This document shows positions 1 to 11,753 of a DNA stretch of 37,675 bases, one piece after another. Origin of the DNA: Welwitschia mirabilis (lineage: Eukaryota; Gnetophyta; Gnetopsida; Welwitschiales). Location: assembly GCA_051453625.1 (NCBI GenBank), contig JBOZIK010000001.1, forward strand, positions 114,592,163 through 114,629,837, read 5' to 3'. The notes below the pieces were generated by a model that was given only the letters and a program-made list of their open reading frames with translations, was not told where the DNA came from and made no database searches. A program made the position numbers and the translations under genes. The first letter of the stretch is position 1. Each line of letters opens with the position of its first letter.

Positions 1-246
1 TGTTATCTATTCCTACATGATAAAATAGAACTCAAATTCCATTTCTCTAGTTGACGATTATCTTAGTTAAATTGGCTCCCAATATAGTTGATCGCTCACT
101 TTGTTAGGGACTGATAAGGCTAAGTAGAGGACTACGTTGCAATGACAATTTGTAGGAATTTGATGGTGTATTTGAAGTACTTTTGTAGGAGATTTGTACA
201 TGTTTAAATGTAATTCTTCTACTTATGGAGAGGCACTAAAATGATC

Positions 247-405
247 NNNNNNNNNNNNNNNNNNNNNNNNNNNNNNNNNNNNNNNNNNNNNNNNNNNNNN
301 NNNNNNNNNNNNNNNNNNNNNNNNNNNNNNNNNNNNNNNNNNNNNNNNNNNNNNNNNNNNNNNNNNNNNNNNNNNNNNNNNNNNNNNNNNNNNNNNNNNN
401 NNNNN
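247..405. other. Assembly gap (159 N)
   Basis: A run of unknown bases. The sequences on its two sides do not resemble each other, so it is not obviously a duplicated-edge gap. Confidence 0.99.
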
Positions 406-481
406 ACACTATATCTACCTATTACAATAGCAACACGGACTGGAGGTTGAAGCCAATTAAGCACCCTTTTCTATGGAGGTG

Positions 482-632
482 TCATTCCCATTGTCATCTC
501 CACGACATGAGTGATAACGAGATAAATGGACCCATCTACAGGGTAGATTATTGAGCTAAAATCTGTTGAAATATTTGTTATTATGGGTTTCATCCCTAGT
601 GTCATCCCCACGATAGTCAGGATGATAATCGT
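482..632. repeat. Diverged direct repeat (482-519 and 590-632)
   Basis: Two copies of a roughly 40-bp segment, each with the core GTCATC(T/C)CCACGA followed by a GATAA-type tail, lie about 110 bp apart. Both keep a CpG in CACGA, which is unusual in this window. This may be a fragment of a longer tandem repeat cut off by the neighbouring gaps. Confidence 0.5.
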
Positions 633-687
633 TTTATTTAAACAGGGCTGAATTATCTTGTAACAGAGTTATGTGTCTCACTTTGGC

Positions 688-755
688 NNNNNNNNNNNNN
701 NNNNNNNNNNNNNNNNNNNNNNNNNNNNNNNNNNNNNNNNNNNNNNNNNNNNNNN
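688..755. other. Assembly gap (68 N)
   Basis: A run of unknown bases. No overlap between its flanks is visible. Confidence 0.99.
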
Positions 756-1439
756 CCCTCTTATCCTCACTTCCAATCTATATTTTATATAAAATGTGGT
801 TGTGATGGAAGAAAGGAGTTTTCTTGGTATTAAGCTGAATCTCTTCCATTGAGGTGTTGTTATTCTTTTGTAAGTGGATGTCAAGTTCTTAAATACTCTT
901 TTAAATCAATACAACTGTTATTTTCATGTTAATTCTATGTATGTCCCTTATGGTTTACATTGATCATGGTTTAATGACAATTCTGTGATTTATCTAGATT
1001 ATAAAAGCAACCTTTGTTAAGATTGACCTTGGTTAGTAGTAGGTTTGCATTGATTTTCATTCTATTTTACATTGCATTTTATATTCTACTTGGTAGATCT
1101 CATAGTTTATGTAGGTTAAGAACTAGTGAATACTCTTCTTAATTGATATAAGTTATAGAGAAGCTAGGCCTTGTGATAGAAGGATTAGGAACCAAGAGAG
1201 TGCATTTCATATCCACTTGCATTTCATTTTATTCATTTGCATTACATTTGCTTATTTATTTACTTTTAGTTTTTTTAATAAGATTAAAGACCAAAAATAT
1301 CTTGAAAATCAATTTTCTAAATCTTAGCTTAGTGCCTTCATTGGGATTACGGCATTCGGGTGAACTCCTATCTATACTAGTATGGGTTTTGTGTAAGTTA
1401 TTTGATTTACAGATTTACCTAAAGAGCTTTAGGATTGCA

Positions 1440-2575
1440 TAAATTCACTCTGCAACATGAGCCTCTGAATTTTATTATTTGCTTTGTGCTGATTGGCTTA
1501 CTAGAAGAAAAACTTGTTGTGTTTGCTCCTCTTCTTGAGCCACTTAATCCTTGATCTTTTCCTTTAGTAATTTTCCTCATCTACATTTGTTTCTTAAAGT
1601 TTCATAAGGCATCAATATTCCCTACTATAGAGGTAGTGTTGATCTTCTCCATCTTCTTGCTCAGTTTTAATTCTTTATAACTCCTCCTCTAAGTCCTTTT
1701 TTATTTTAAATCTTTCCTTATCCTTCCTCCTCCAATCTTTGATATGTGCTTTAAGAGTGTTTAAGCCTCTACAAAGAAAAGTGAATGGGTGGATGTTATT
1801 ACATTAACTATATATATTTTCAACTAACATTATGATTTTTGTCCTTATAATCTAATAGCGTTCCACCTAAAAAGAGGCTCTAGGGAATGTTACCACTTCT
1901 ATTATGTATTTAATAGGTTGGTGATATAAGGCTATTTTGTTTAGCTCATAAGCTTTGATTAGGAGCTCTACAATATCCTTTTTAGTGAGAATTCGGTCTA
2001 TTCTGAACATCACCTGGTGGCCTCCCATCCTTCTATTTAACCAAGTGTATTTACACCTATAAGTAGTACATCTAAAAGGGCATTATGAAGTCTCTAAGAA
2101 TTCAACCCCTCTACTATTCTAGTTTTCATCCCCGTCTTCTCTCAGTGATGTAAACATTGGTAAAAATCCCACACTACTAATTACTTAGTCTTATCCATCA
2201 CTATCCTCTAAAGATCCTCTAAAGTGGAGCCCTTTTTTGGTTTGTTCTAAGGGCTACAAATGTTTGTTATATTCCATCATGCTTCCTTTAGATAGATACT
2301 TAGATGATTCTTGCTATTTTTAACTAATTCTACCTCCTTATTCGTGAGGGTTATGAGACCTCTTAAGTTTTCTTATGTTGCAGAGATGAAGATGTTTCAC
2401 TGTTTCCCAAGATTCTTTAATCTCATTTCATCTTGCATATTTTTTGTAAACAAACTAATTTAATATTAAATTGACTAATCAGATATTTTATGATCTTTTT
2501 TTTATATGAAGACCCCAATCCCCTACAATCCCATGTGAGTCAATCCATTAGGTTTGTTTTCACTACTTTCTGGGT
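1440..2575 (-). pseudogene. LINE ORF2 remnant: endonuclease and start of the RT linker
   Basis: Reading the minus strand, this is the 5' half of a plant L1-type LINE ORF2. The apurinic/apyrimidinic-type endonuclease, which nicks target DNA for reverse transcription, starts near 2560 with a decayed WNCRGL-like segment. A GDFN-equivalent (WDFYQCL) lies near 2165-2145. The strongest match is at 2061-1983, which reads YTWLNRRMGGHQ followed by FRIDRIL, the diagnostic G-x-FTW-N ... RLDR-L block of the family. Past this, 1555-1440 carries the linker that precedes RT in plant LINEs: IKWLKKRSKHNKFFF followed by ANQHKANNKI, equivalent to WL-EGD-NTKFFH. Stops and at least one frameshift interrupt it. 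The RT domain that should follow (below 1440) is absent, so the element is truncated or interrupted there. It is continuous with the ORF1 remnant upstream. The family call is confident; the exact edges are not. Confidence 0.85.
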
Positions 2576-2589
2576 GCCTCTTGACCTTT

Positions 2590-3890
2590 TCTTAGTGTTT
2601 TTGATGGTTGCTTAAGAGATATTAGCCATGTTTTCTATAGTTTCCCTCTCTCGAAGGATTCTATTACTAGTTCTTCCTTTCATCTAAACTTCGACATCAT
2701 TTGATACATTTGTGTTTATTGGATTCTGGGATTGTTAAGTGTCTTTGGGCTCTTCCTCCATAAGGTGTTGCAAGAGGTTGTATTCCTTACCCTTTTCCTT
2801 ATTTTCCTTTGGGTAGACCATAGTATTCTTTACTGTTCTTTCTTTCTTTTATTTATGCCAATAGTTATTTTGATTATGATCTGTCTTTCCATAAAAAGAG
2901 CATGTCTCCTTTTGTTTTTCTTTAATGTCAATAAGTCTTTTTTGGCATTCTTCCTTCTCATGGCCCCTTATCCCACAATGGGAGCATCTCTTTTTTGTTG
3001 TCATGCATCTTCTTAAGATGTGTCTTTACTTTCCATATATTTCACATAAAAATGGGAGATTCTCATAGGTAACTTTGAGATTGCATGTGCCCCATTTATA
3101 TCTAAACTTAACAGACTATATCTCCTTTATTTTTTCTAAACTCATTCATATATAAAATCTTCCTAGGGCTAATCTTATCTGTTTCATGATTATTCTATCC
3201 AATTTTATTAGTTCTCTAAGCTAAGAAGTGATTTTCTTCAAGAGATCTTTGTCCTAAAACTCCAAGGGAAACTTATGTAGATGAATCCATATCATAGTTT
3301 TTTGAACAGATTTGGGTTCAATTGGGTCCTTGACATCCATTTGGCTAGGGTTAACCCCCTCACTCTAAAAAACCAGGGTCCTCTCATGATTACCTCGTCT
3401 TAATTCCATGCATTATCTAATTAGAAGAGCACTGATCCTTCTGTCATGGCTACGACCTTGACTTTACTAACCTTAGTCCATTTTATGGCTACCCATTCTC
3501 TAATGAATTCAAATCTAGGTCTTAGACTAGATGAGACAAACTTGCTGATTAAATTATATTGAAGTTTCTTCTTTATTTTTGAATACACATCCTCGTCTAT
3601 GTCTAAGACTAGGGTTTTTCCACTTTGGAGAACTAAGTCTTCTTCATTTTAAGGGCACAAGACACTTTTTAATCCCTACCTACTTTGAATCAATGAGAAA
3701 ATGACAAAGAAATAGCACAAATTACCTATTGTCTATCTGTCTGGTGGTCAATACCATCCCTTATGTGCTATAGCTTTTCGAGACTGAAACTATTCCTGCT
3801 GATTCAGTACCTTCTGAACCTTAGCTTCCTCCTTGCTTCAGATCCTCTGTCCTATCAGCCTCTTTATCATACTTTGAATGTGTATGCTTA
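2590..3890 (-). pseudogene. LINE ORF1 remnant: DUF4283 and CCHC zinc knuckle
   Basis: Minus-strand ORF1 of the same LINE. ORF1 proteins of plant L1 elements bind element RNA. A DUF4283-type core is readable at about 3560-3230, including FEFIREWVAIKWT, then VMRGPWFFRVRGLTLAKW and IYISFPWSF, matching the family pattern of G-PWFF-G--L-L--W followed by VWV-L--P-E-W. The zinc knuckle follows at 3046-3005, preceded by the characteristic VTYENLPFLC. Its spacing is intact (C-x2-C-x4-H-x4-C), but the second cysteine has become tyrosine (TGT to TAT) and a stop lies inside it. The N-terminal part up to about 3890 is highly degenerate, and the start is uncertain. The region is less A-rich than the DNA on either side, consistent with a discrete insertion. 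Confidence 0.85.
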
Positions 3891-6800
3891 TAAGGCTAAT
3901 ATTTAATATTATTTTGTGATGTTTCTGGACTTATTTCACCATATAAGCACCCATTAGTAAGTCTTCTATTACTTGTCCTAATTTACTTGCATTTTATATT
4001 CACTGATACCATGCTTTATGTTTGATTTTCATTTTTTTATTCTTGTTCGTGTTCTATAGCATTTTGTTATTAAAACTAAAAATATTTTTGTAAGTAGTAG
4101 TAGTTTAAAAGTACATGGTTTATAAATTTTCTAGTTCATAAAGTATAAACTGATATAGTAAAAGAATTAAGAATAAATGCACACTTATCCTAGATTTAAT
4201 TTCATAAAAAATAGTGCATTAAATTTATGTCATGTATTAATAATGTTAAAGAACATTTAGAATGGTAGAAAGGTTGTATTAATTATTTTTACTTGATTTC
4301 TATACTAGGTGATCTTGCAAAACTATACATGTTATTTTGTCTTATGATGTGCTCTAATGAATCAATAATAATCTAAAAATATATTAGCTTGAATGGTATG
4401 ACTTACTTCTAAATTGCATTATCTTTTGTGGTAATTTTTGATGAATCACTAAATGATGTAGGATTTAATAAATTAAAAATAAAGTTATTATATTAAAAAA
4501 AAAAATTCATTCCATGTTTTTCCAATGAATTTCAAAGTGGATTTACTACTAGTCTAAATGAATCATGAATGCATCCAACATATCTTCATTTTATGAAGGG
4601 CTTGTTAAGTTATTTTTAATGTGAAGCATGTCCCCATGTGAAGACAACATCATTTTTGTGAAAGAAATTATATTTATTTCATCATAATTTTATAAATAAA
4701 AAGATGGTTTTATTTGTTTTATTTAGGCACAAAGATCTTAAGGCGTGTCTGCACCATTCTATCATGACATAATGTTGTAGTACTTAGAAATTTTGCTTGA
4801 TGAACCACTCTAGAAGAGAGCCATGAAGTGTAAACCAAGTTTTAACTTTTCTTCTTCTAAAAAACTTGGGTTTAAGTTTTATGTTGCCTAAAAGTATTAT
4901 AGAGAATTATTTACGTCATCAAAAACTCTATCAAAAAATTTGATAGAGCAATATATAGATTCTTCATAATAATAAGGCAAATTAATGCATAAGTAAAGTA
5001 AGAATAATGCTAGAGAATGTGATTTATATCCTTATGAAGGGTGCAATGTTTTGTTTAGATGTAGTTTAACACTAGTTTCTCATAAAGTAGACTTTTATTT
5101 CCAATAGAAAGACATGTTTTAATGAAATAAGAAGTCATTGAAACAACCACTCTAGTGTTATTGCTAAAGAAAAGTGCCCTACTAATAAATCATAATCATT
5201 AATGAAATGTTAAAGATTATAAAGAGAATTCTAATCACATTTTGAAGATGATCCTATTACCATATTTATTATAAACACATAGAACTTACATAAAAACTTG
5301 AATTTGATATGGAATTTATATATTTTGAAGCAAAACACAGCTATTATATTTTTGATTACGTAATCATGATTCCTTAAGAATTTGCAAAGAGTCTAGTGAT
5401 CTATACTAAAGTAACACAAAGGCATATTAAAAAATATGAAAAAGAAGCATTACATAAATTAGTACACTCTTGGATCAAAGAGCTCACTGAAGATGATATA
5501 GTAGAATATGATACAACTTTGAAAATTTTAATCATTAAAGAAGTCTAGGTAATTTTGTAATATGCCTAGAGACTTAAAATGCTAATGATAACAAAGGATA
5601 ATAAGGCAAAAAAAAGCAAGAATCTGAGACTGACATTCTTCAACAACCAAATAAAAAAGCTTGAAGAAGACCTAAGTAAAGTTAAGGTGAAAAAAGATAA
5701 ATTTTCAACAAAGTTTTTTTAAAATTTTAAATAATAGAGGTTAAAGTCAATAAAGTATAAATACAATATAGGTCATATTTAACATAGTCTAAAAATAATA
5801 TAGATTTAATTGACTAAATAGAGAGTGATCATAAAGCACTTTAGAAATAGCTCCACTGAGAATCAAACTAAGTTACTTAGATTGAAGGGGAGAAGTTATA
5901 GCTTTAGAGGATCAAGATTAAAAAGTAAAATATCTCAATAAAGAACAAATAGAATTAATGAGCTTCATCCTCAAAATGAAGAATCAAAATAACTAAAAAA
6001 TATTCATCAAAACTCAAACCAAGTTTCTAAACAAAAAACACATTTTAAAGTAGATATTGTGAAGTAAGTATAACCTCAAAAAACTATGACAAAGAAATAG
6101 ACCTATAAGTTATTAAAGATATAGTAAAAAGTAATAAAGAAATAGACCTAGAATTTAAAGCAAAAAAAATTGTTCAAGTTTTACATGTAACTATGTTAAT
6201 AAATAACAATCTTACTTGTAAGTATTCTTCTTTTCCTAAAGCAATGACAAAGATGAACTTGTCTGAAGTATTTATGTTTGTATTTGATAATTTAATCTAT
6301 GGAAGAAACCAAGCCCTCATATAAAATAAATATTTTATTTTTTAAGAAAAAGAAAGGTTATATTCTAAAAAAGGAAATAATATTAAATTCTAAAATAATT
6401 ATTTACTAGTTTATATGAAGTAATAAAATTGACAGCCACCAAAATAAAATAGCCTATGAAACAAGGTACTTAGAATTATAAATAATGAAGTTTAAAATGT
6501 TTTTATCCATTAATTTATAATATAAAACATGAACGGTGATTTTGAAGATGATGAATATGATGAAGAAGACAATTTAAAGAAGATGGCAAAGCAATTCAAG
6601 ATGAATCGAAAGCTCCTAAAAATAAGTTTAGGTAAAACCAAACTAAGATTACAGGGGAGTTTTAGCAAGGTAAGTAAATTGACTAAGTAATTGTTAACTT
6701 AACTAATGAAACATGAAAGGACGTGCTTTATTTCATTGTAAAGGATATGATCCTTATACTTTAATGAAACATAGTATAAATGAACAACATTCATTTCAAG

Positions 6801-9595
6801 TGATGAAGTTGTATAAAGACATTTCATTAAGTTAGATGAATTGTAATAAATCACTTGACATTATAGAAGTGAGAGTCTAAGACTTAGGAAGGTGATTTAT
6901 AGATAAATTACCTATGTAAACAATGAAATATTATTTACTATTTGTTATATTTTTCTTATGATGAAATAAGCTATTTGTAAAAATGTTTGACTAATAATTA
7001 TTCAATGATATTTGAAATATATTTAAAACTTGGTTTAAGTTAAATATTTATACTTATTTCTATTAGATGTCAAATTCTAATATCAAAGGCCCTAAAATGA
7101 GAATAATTAGTGACCCATCATTAAGGAGAGTTACTAGATAATTAGTAAAACAATCAAGTTTCTATAGATAATCCTCAAAACTTTAGAAAACCACAACATA
7201 TTATAGGTAGAAATACATGATTGTTAGTGATAGATGTTACTTGTTTTAATTTTTAATATTAACATGAAGTTTATAAATATATCATGCATATCTTTCTTCT
7301 TCTTTTTTCAACTTCAAGACAAATATTAGTAGAAAAATATATTAAGAATTTTGTATACCCTTATAAATACTTAAGATTAGGCGTCATGATGTAGCTTATG
7401 TATTTTTTGCTTCATTTCTAAAACATAAAGCATGGTTTTTATTATTAAATTTACTAATGATTTAATAAGTTTATATAATGATTTTAAAGCCTTATTTATT
7501 CAAACGTTTAGTAGAAAATTACATTTATTTAACCTTTTATAATATTTGTTTATATTAAACATTTTAATGAAGAAACTATTCAAGATTTCAATGAAAGATT
7601 TTTAAGAATCTATGTAGTAGTTGATAGGTAGTAGTAACTAATAATAGTCAAATTCAAAATATTGATTTAAAGTTATTGAAACTTGTAACCTTTTCATTTT
7701 CTATCTATTTAATAGAAAAAGTGGGTTCTTAGTTTTTGTATTAAAAAATGTTGTTTAAAACTGAAGCTTCTACTTATATATTAATAAATTAAAATTTGCA
7801 TACTACTACAAAATGTACAATTCAACGTTGTAAAATTTATTAAGAATTAAATCTTATGCAATAAATAGTTATGAAAATGTTCTAATTCAAGTGATGTGTT
7901 TAGAGAATTTCCAAAGTTAAAATAGTAATACATCCATTAACTAGTGAATAATTTATTATTAAAGTTAAGAGATTAAAATGAAAGTAATAAATTACTTGTA
8001 GGTGAAAGCATTGAGTCTTGTATCATTTAGACCTAGTTAAATAAACAAGAAAGTAAAAAAGGATTAAAACTATGTAATGTTCAAGTTCTCACAATAAAAA
8101 TAAAGTTAACTAGTTCAATGAAGATATATATGTAATAGATTTAGTTAATTCAAATTTGAAATTTAAATTAACTGGCTTTAATGATGAAGATGAAAGATTA
8201 TATTTTATTCTCATAATTCTAGTTCTTTAAACTTTATAAAATTAATTATGTTAAGGCTATGAAAACTATGTTTAGTAATAATTTTTGTTGCTTGAACTTT
8301 ACTCCTAATTATCACTAATTTTTTTGTGGAGGACTAATGCTTAGTATGTAATGTGTAACTTATGAAACACTAATTAATTTTTAGTTGAGCATTAAAAGCT
8401 CAATTTGAATGGATCTTGAGATTAATGGAGTCTATAAAAATCAAAATGAAGATCAACTGCTAAATAATAAATTCAAATTGATAAAAACTTAATTAAACTC
8501 CAAAATCATAAGAAGCTACAATAAGGATTAACTTAATTAATCTTAATGATTAAGTAGTCTTACTCCCATTAAATTTAAAAAACCTTAAGATATAAAACAA
8601 GTCAAATTGAATATAAAAACATAAAGCTAAAACTATAAAAGTATAATCTACCTCCAAGGATAGGCATCATTTGATCATCTAATCATTTAGTTTTTCATCC
8701 TAACATTATATGCTTCATTTTCCATTGGTAATTCTATGTTGTGTTCCCTCATTTTCCATTGACTCTATTGTGTCTTCTTTAATTATGATGAAGGTTCTCT
8801 CATCATGATTTTCTAAACTTATTTTTTGTTTTCTAAGCATGCATGAATAATTATGTCATAAGGAAACTTCATTTCCAAGCATAAGGACATATTTTATACC
8901 TTAATGTTATTTGTTATAGTATTTATATTTCTAGATATGAAATGTTATGTGTAATTAGATCTTCTCTTCTTCATCATTAATGTGTTTATGTTTATTTGCA
9001 TTGAAATAGCCATTTCAAAAATTCTATTTTATTAATTATTATTTAAGTAAGGATTCCTTTAATGTTTTGATAGCCTTTTATTAGGGTCAATGATTAACAT
9101 ATTAGATTTATGGAATATTCTATTCTTTTCACTTCCTTTATTGTATTACAATAATCCATCTTAAAATGGTAATTGTATATTTTAATATTATAAGTTTATT
9201 TTTAATCCTTTATGACATTTTTGATTTGCAATAAATGATTTATATTGCTTAAAGTTCTTATTTATTAAATGATCTATTATTTTGGGTTAAAGAAATGAAT
9301 TTGATTCTTACAATTTTATTTATGTATCATTGTTTAGTTATTTGTCTTATGACTATTTATTTCTAATGATCAAAAGAAGAAGTTTTTATTTATTACTTTT
9401 TGTACCTTCTTAAGTAATTATATTTTATTCTTAATTATTTCATATTAGCAAATATGAGTTATTGAAAAATAATAACATTGTAATTAATTAATATTATAGG
9501 TCACCTTAGGTAAGGTCACAACCCTTAATAATAAAGATATGTATTGTTAGATTACTTGGTTGGTAAATGTATGATATTTTATTTACATACATGGA
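3891..9595. other. Long AT-rich stretch without recognised genes
   Basis: No element family was recognised in these 5.7 kb. Two stretches look slightly protein-like on the plus strand. One is 5306-5721, about 138 codons with 4 in-frame stops, ending in a lysine/glutamate-rich, coiled-coil-like segment. The other is about 6535-6690, with a run of acidic residues (DFEDDEYDEEDNLKK). Neither matches a family I know, and the stop density is only moderately below background, so I do not call genes. An A11 run lies near 4495. Confidence 0.4.
4926..4948. repeat. Perfect 10-bp hairpin with 3-nt loop
   Basis: CTCTATCAAA at 4926-4935 is followed by a 3-base loop and its exact reverse complement at 4939-4948. 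No run of Ts follows, so a terminator role is not suggested. In this AT-rich DNA such a stem could be incidental. Confidence 0.7.
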
Positions 9596-9641
9596 TAGCC
9601 ACATCACTATCAACATCATATCTAGTAGTGCCATGTGGCTA
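9596..9641. repeat. Inverted repeat next to a large gap
   Basis: The left arm TAGCCACATCACTA (9596-9609) and right arm TAGTGCCATGTGGCTA (9626-9641) are complementary except for a 2-base bulge, with 16 bases between. It sits 17 bp before the 601-N gap, so it may be part of a terminal or structured repeat that hampered assembly. Confidence 0.7.
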
Positions 9642-9657
9642 ACCTCACTTAATTAAT

Positions 9658-10258
9658 NNNNNNNNNNNNNNNNNNNNNNNNNNNNNNNNNNNNNNNNNNN
9701 NNNNNNNNNNNNNNNNNNNNNNNNNNNNNNNNNNNNNNNNNNNNNNNNNNNNNNNNNNNNNNNNNNNNNNNNNNNNNNNNNNNNNNNNNNNNNNNNNNNN
9801 NNNNNNNNNNNNNNNNNNNNNNNNNNNNNNNNNNNNNNNNNNNNNNNNNNNNNNNNNNNNNNNNNNNNNNNNNNNNNNNNNNNNNNNNNNNNNNNNNNNN
9901 NNNNNNNNNNNNNNNNNNNNNNNNNNNNNNNNNNNNNNNNNNNNNNNNNNNNNNNNNNNNNNNNNNNNNNNNNNNNNNNNNNNNNNNNNNNNNNNNNNNN
10001 NNNNNNNNNNNNNNNNNNNNNNNNNNNNNNNNNNNNNNNNNNNNNNNNNNNNNNNNNNNNNNNNNNNNNNNNNNNNNNNNNNNNNNNNNNNNNNNNNNNN
10101 NNNNNNNNNNNNNNNNNNNNNNNNNNNNNNNNNNNNNNNNNNNNNNNNNNNNNNNNNNNNNNNNNNNNNNNNNNNNNNNNNNNNNNNNNNNNNNNNNNNN
10201 NNNNNNNNNNNNNNNNNNNNNNNNNNNNNNNNNNNNNNNNNNNNNNNNNNNNNNNNNN
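9658..10258. other. Assembly gap (601 N)
   Basis: A run of unknown bases. Apparent long minus-strand frames here exist only because N codons never give stops. Confidence 0.99.
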
Positions 10259-11239
10259 TAACATGGTATAGAAACAAATCCATTATGAAAATCCAATTCT
10301 AGCACACAAAGATCAATAATATCATAAAATTTCTAATGGTATCACATCCAAAATTAAAAGCTAGTTTCTTTGCACATATAAAAATAGTATAGTAGGATAT
10401 ATTTACCCATAAGAAGATGCCACTATGATTAAAATAGTTGATAGGATAGAATAGGTTATTAAATGTTTAACTAATGATAGAGTTAATGATGATATTACAT
10501 GAATAATATGGAGTTGACATGTTACTTAAATATAGGCAAATAAACTATTATATATTGGTGATTATCCAATGGCCATAGTTATTTTCATGTGATTTCAAGT
10601 TACAAAGTAGTCTAGATATTTTTGTGATAAGTTTTTTCTGTGATTTCTCTATAGTTTTTTATGCATATTTTCCTTAAGCCTTTTGGCATGGCATCCCATG
10701 AGTTAAACTTTAAAGATGTTATTAAGATTACTAGAGAGACTTCCTTTGTTCTACCTAGATTTATTTCAAGGATGGCTATCTAAATTTTCTCCACATTTGG
10801 ATAAAAATTAATAGTTATTTTGATTTCAAGTTATGTATTCATAATAAATGGATTTAACTTTACTTTGAATCCTAATAATATGAAACAAATAGATTATTTG
10901 AAGAGTATTAGATTGTATAATTATTATTTGCTTTTCATTGATAGAATACATAAAACAGTTATGAGACTAATATTAGGTATATATAAGAATAGAACTATTA
11001 TGAATCACACACAAAGAAGATTTATAGGATTTCATTAGATGTTTACTTTGTGAGGAGAATGATATGTGATTTTGGTTTCATGCCTCTTTACTTATTTCAA
11101 TCTAAATTAAAGATCCTCATCCATATTAAAATGAAGACAATACATTATGTAAGAAATACTTACTTCATATTTGGAAGAGCTTGTTTATGGAAATTTATGC
11201 TAAATGATAATAGAAATATAGTCTCATGATCCAGATTAT
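10259..11239. other. Unassigned AT-rich stretch upstream of the gypsy element
   Basis: One plus-strand frame from ATG 10688 to a stop at 11036-11038 has only 2 stops in 117 codons, but it has no recognisable motif and many frames were inspected, so chance is sufficient. A primer-binding-like site lies at its left end (separate entry). Confidence 0.35.
10337..10348 (+). other. Possible tRNA-iMet primer-binding site (copia/gypsy type)
   Basis: TGGTATCACATC matches the plant initiator-methionine primer-binding site TGGTATCAGAGC at 10 of 12 positions, including the first eight. It lies 79 bp after the 601-N gap, so a 5' LTR could be hidden in or next to that gap. There is no visible TG...CA LTR to confirm it. 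Confidence 0.35.
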
Positions 11240-11465
11240 TGTATTTGTTATGATAATTTTGTTGTCTATTAAGGATTGTAATAATCATCTAAATGGTATA
11301 ACCTTTATAGAATAACTATTTATTAGAAATTCACATCATTTCATTATGATTAAATAAGTCATTTTGGAAGGCGATAGGCATACATGTGATTCTGACAGGA
11401 ATATTAGGTCCTTAACAAACTAGCTTGGCTCCCTAGTGGTCTCATAAATTTAACCTTGAAGGTGC

Positions 11466-11472
11466 TATAAAT
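11466..11472 (+). promoter_or_regulatory. LTR TATA box
   Basis: TATAAAT is conserved at the same place in the 3' LTR (21457-21463) although the LTRs have diverged strongly. It is likely the core promoter for genomic RNA. Confidence 0.6.
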
Positions 11473-11541
11473 TCATTAGACTACCTATCCAAGACTTGCA
11501 TTTAGCATAATGGCATTTCAAGTCTATCATTAAAATGTATT

Positions 11542-11547
11542 AATAAA
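11542..11547 (+). promoter_or_regulatory. LTR polyadenylation signal
   Basis: AATAAA followed by GATGAGTATTAT is kept in both LTRs (21534-21539 in the 3' copy), about 76 bp after the TATA box. Confidence 0.55.
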
Positions 11548-11717
11548 GATGAGTATTATATTCTTTGTGAATCTCTTACAATTTATCCATTTAGTAAAGA
11601 TTTTACCCTTCTTCCAGTTATTTCTATTTATAATATGACATTTTCAATTACTATTGCAAATGGTTCATTTCTTTTTGATTCTAAATTTTACCAAAAACAA
11701 AATATAAATATCATGAT

Positions 11718-11729
11718 TAGTACAAGAGT
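11718..11729 (+). other. Primer-binding site, tRNA-iMet type (degenerate)
   Basis: TTAGTACAAGAGTAAG (11717-11732) aligns to TTGGTATCAGAGCAAG with one G-to-A change, one C-to-T change and a one-base shift around TATCA. Placed 4-5 bp after the LTR end, this is the expected position and supports reading 11240-11713 as the 5' LTR of the whole element. Confidence 0.6.
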
Positions 11730-11753
11730 AAGCCCAACCATATAAAAATGTTA

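Larger units (their letters stand above)
1..1439. other. Unassigned region, possibly old LTR or leader sequence
   Basis: No coding region could be recognised. Two assembly gaps interrupt it (247-405 and 688-755). From about 1040 to 1260 it is rich in repeated TTGCATTTCATTT-like words. Around 1335-1375 it holds a local CpG-containing patch (ATTACGGCATTCGGGTGAAC). That mix resembles untranslated parts of plant LTR elements, but I could not match a family. Apparent frames of up to 89 codons (1173-1442) are no longer than chance predicts. Confidence 0.3.
11240..11713 (+). repeat. 5' LTR of the gypsy element
   Basis: It is homologous along its whole length to 21237-21705, with a 29-bp identical block at 11499-11527 matching 21491-21519. 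The left edge is set where homology fades, at a TG near 11240 (a TG at 11246 is the alternative). The right edge is at ATATCA just before the primer-binding site. A TATAAAT box lies at 11466-11472 and AATAAA at 11542-11547. Both are conserved in the other LTR and about 76 bp apart, the expected order of promoter and polyadenylation signal. Confidence 0.88.

Noticed and set aside
219-884. Short open frames at 219-464, 241-450 and 678-884
   Set aside because: They are open only because they cross the gaps at 247-405 and 688-755.
2732-3016. Plus-strand open frame of 94 codons, hydrophobic
   Set aside because: It is the antisense shadow of the LINE ORF1 remnant, whose identity on the minus strand is clear.
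9645-10305. Long minus-strand open frames of about 200 codons
   Set aside because: They consist almost wholly of N codons across the 601-N gap.
10688-11038. Frame with 2 stops in 117 codons upstream of the 5' LTR
   Set aside because: There is no recognisable motif, and among thousands of frames in the window a run like this is expected.
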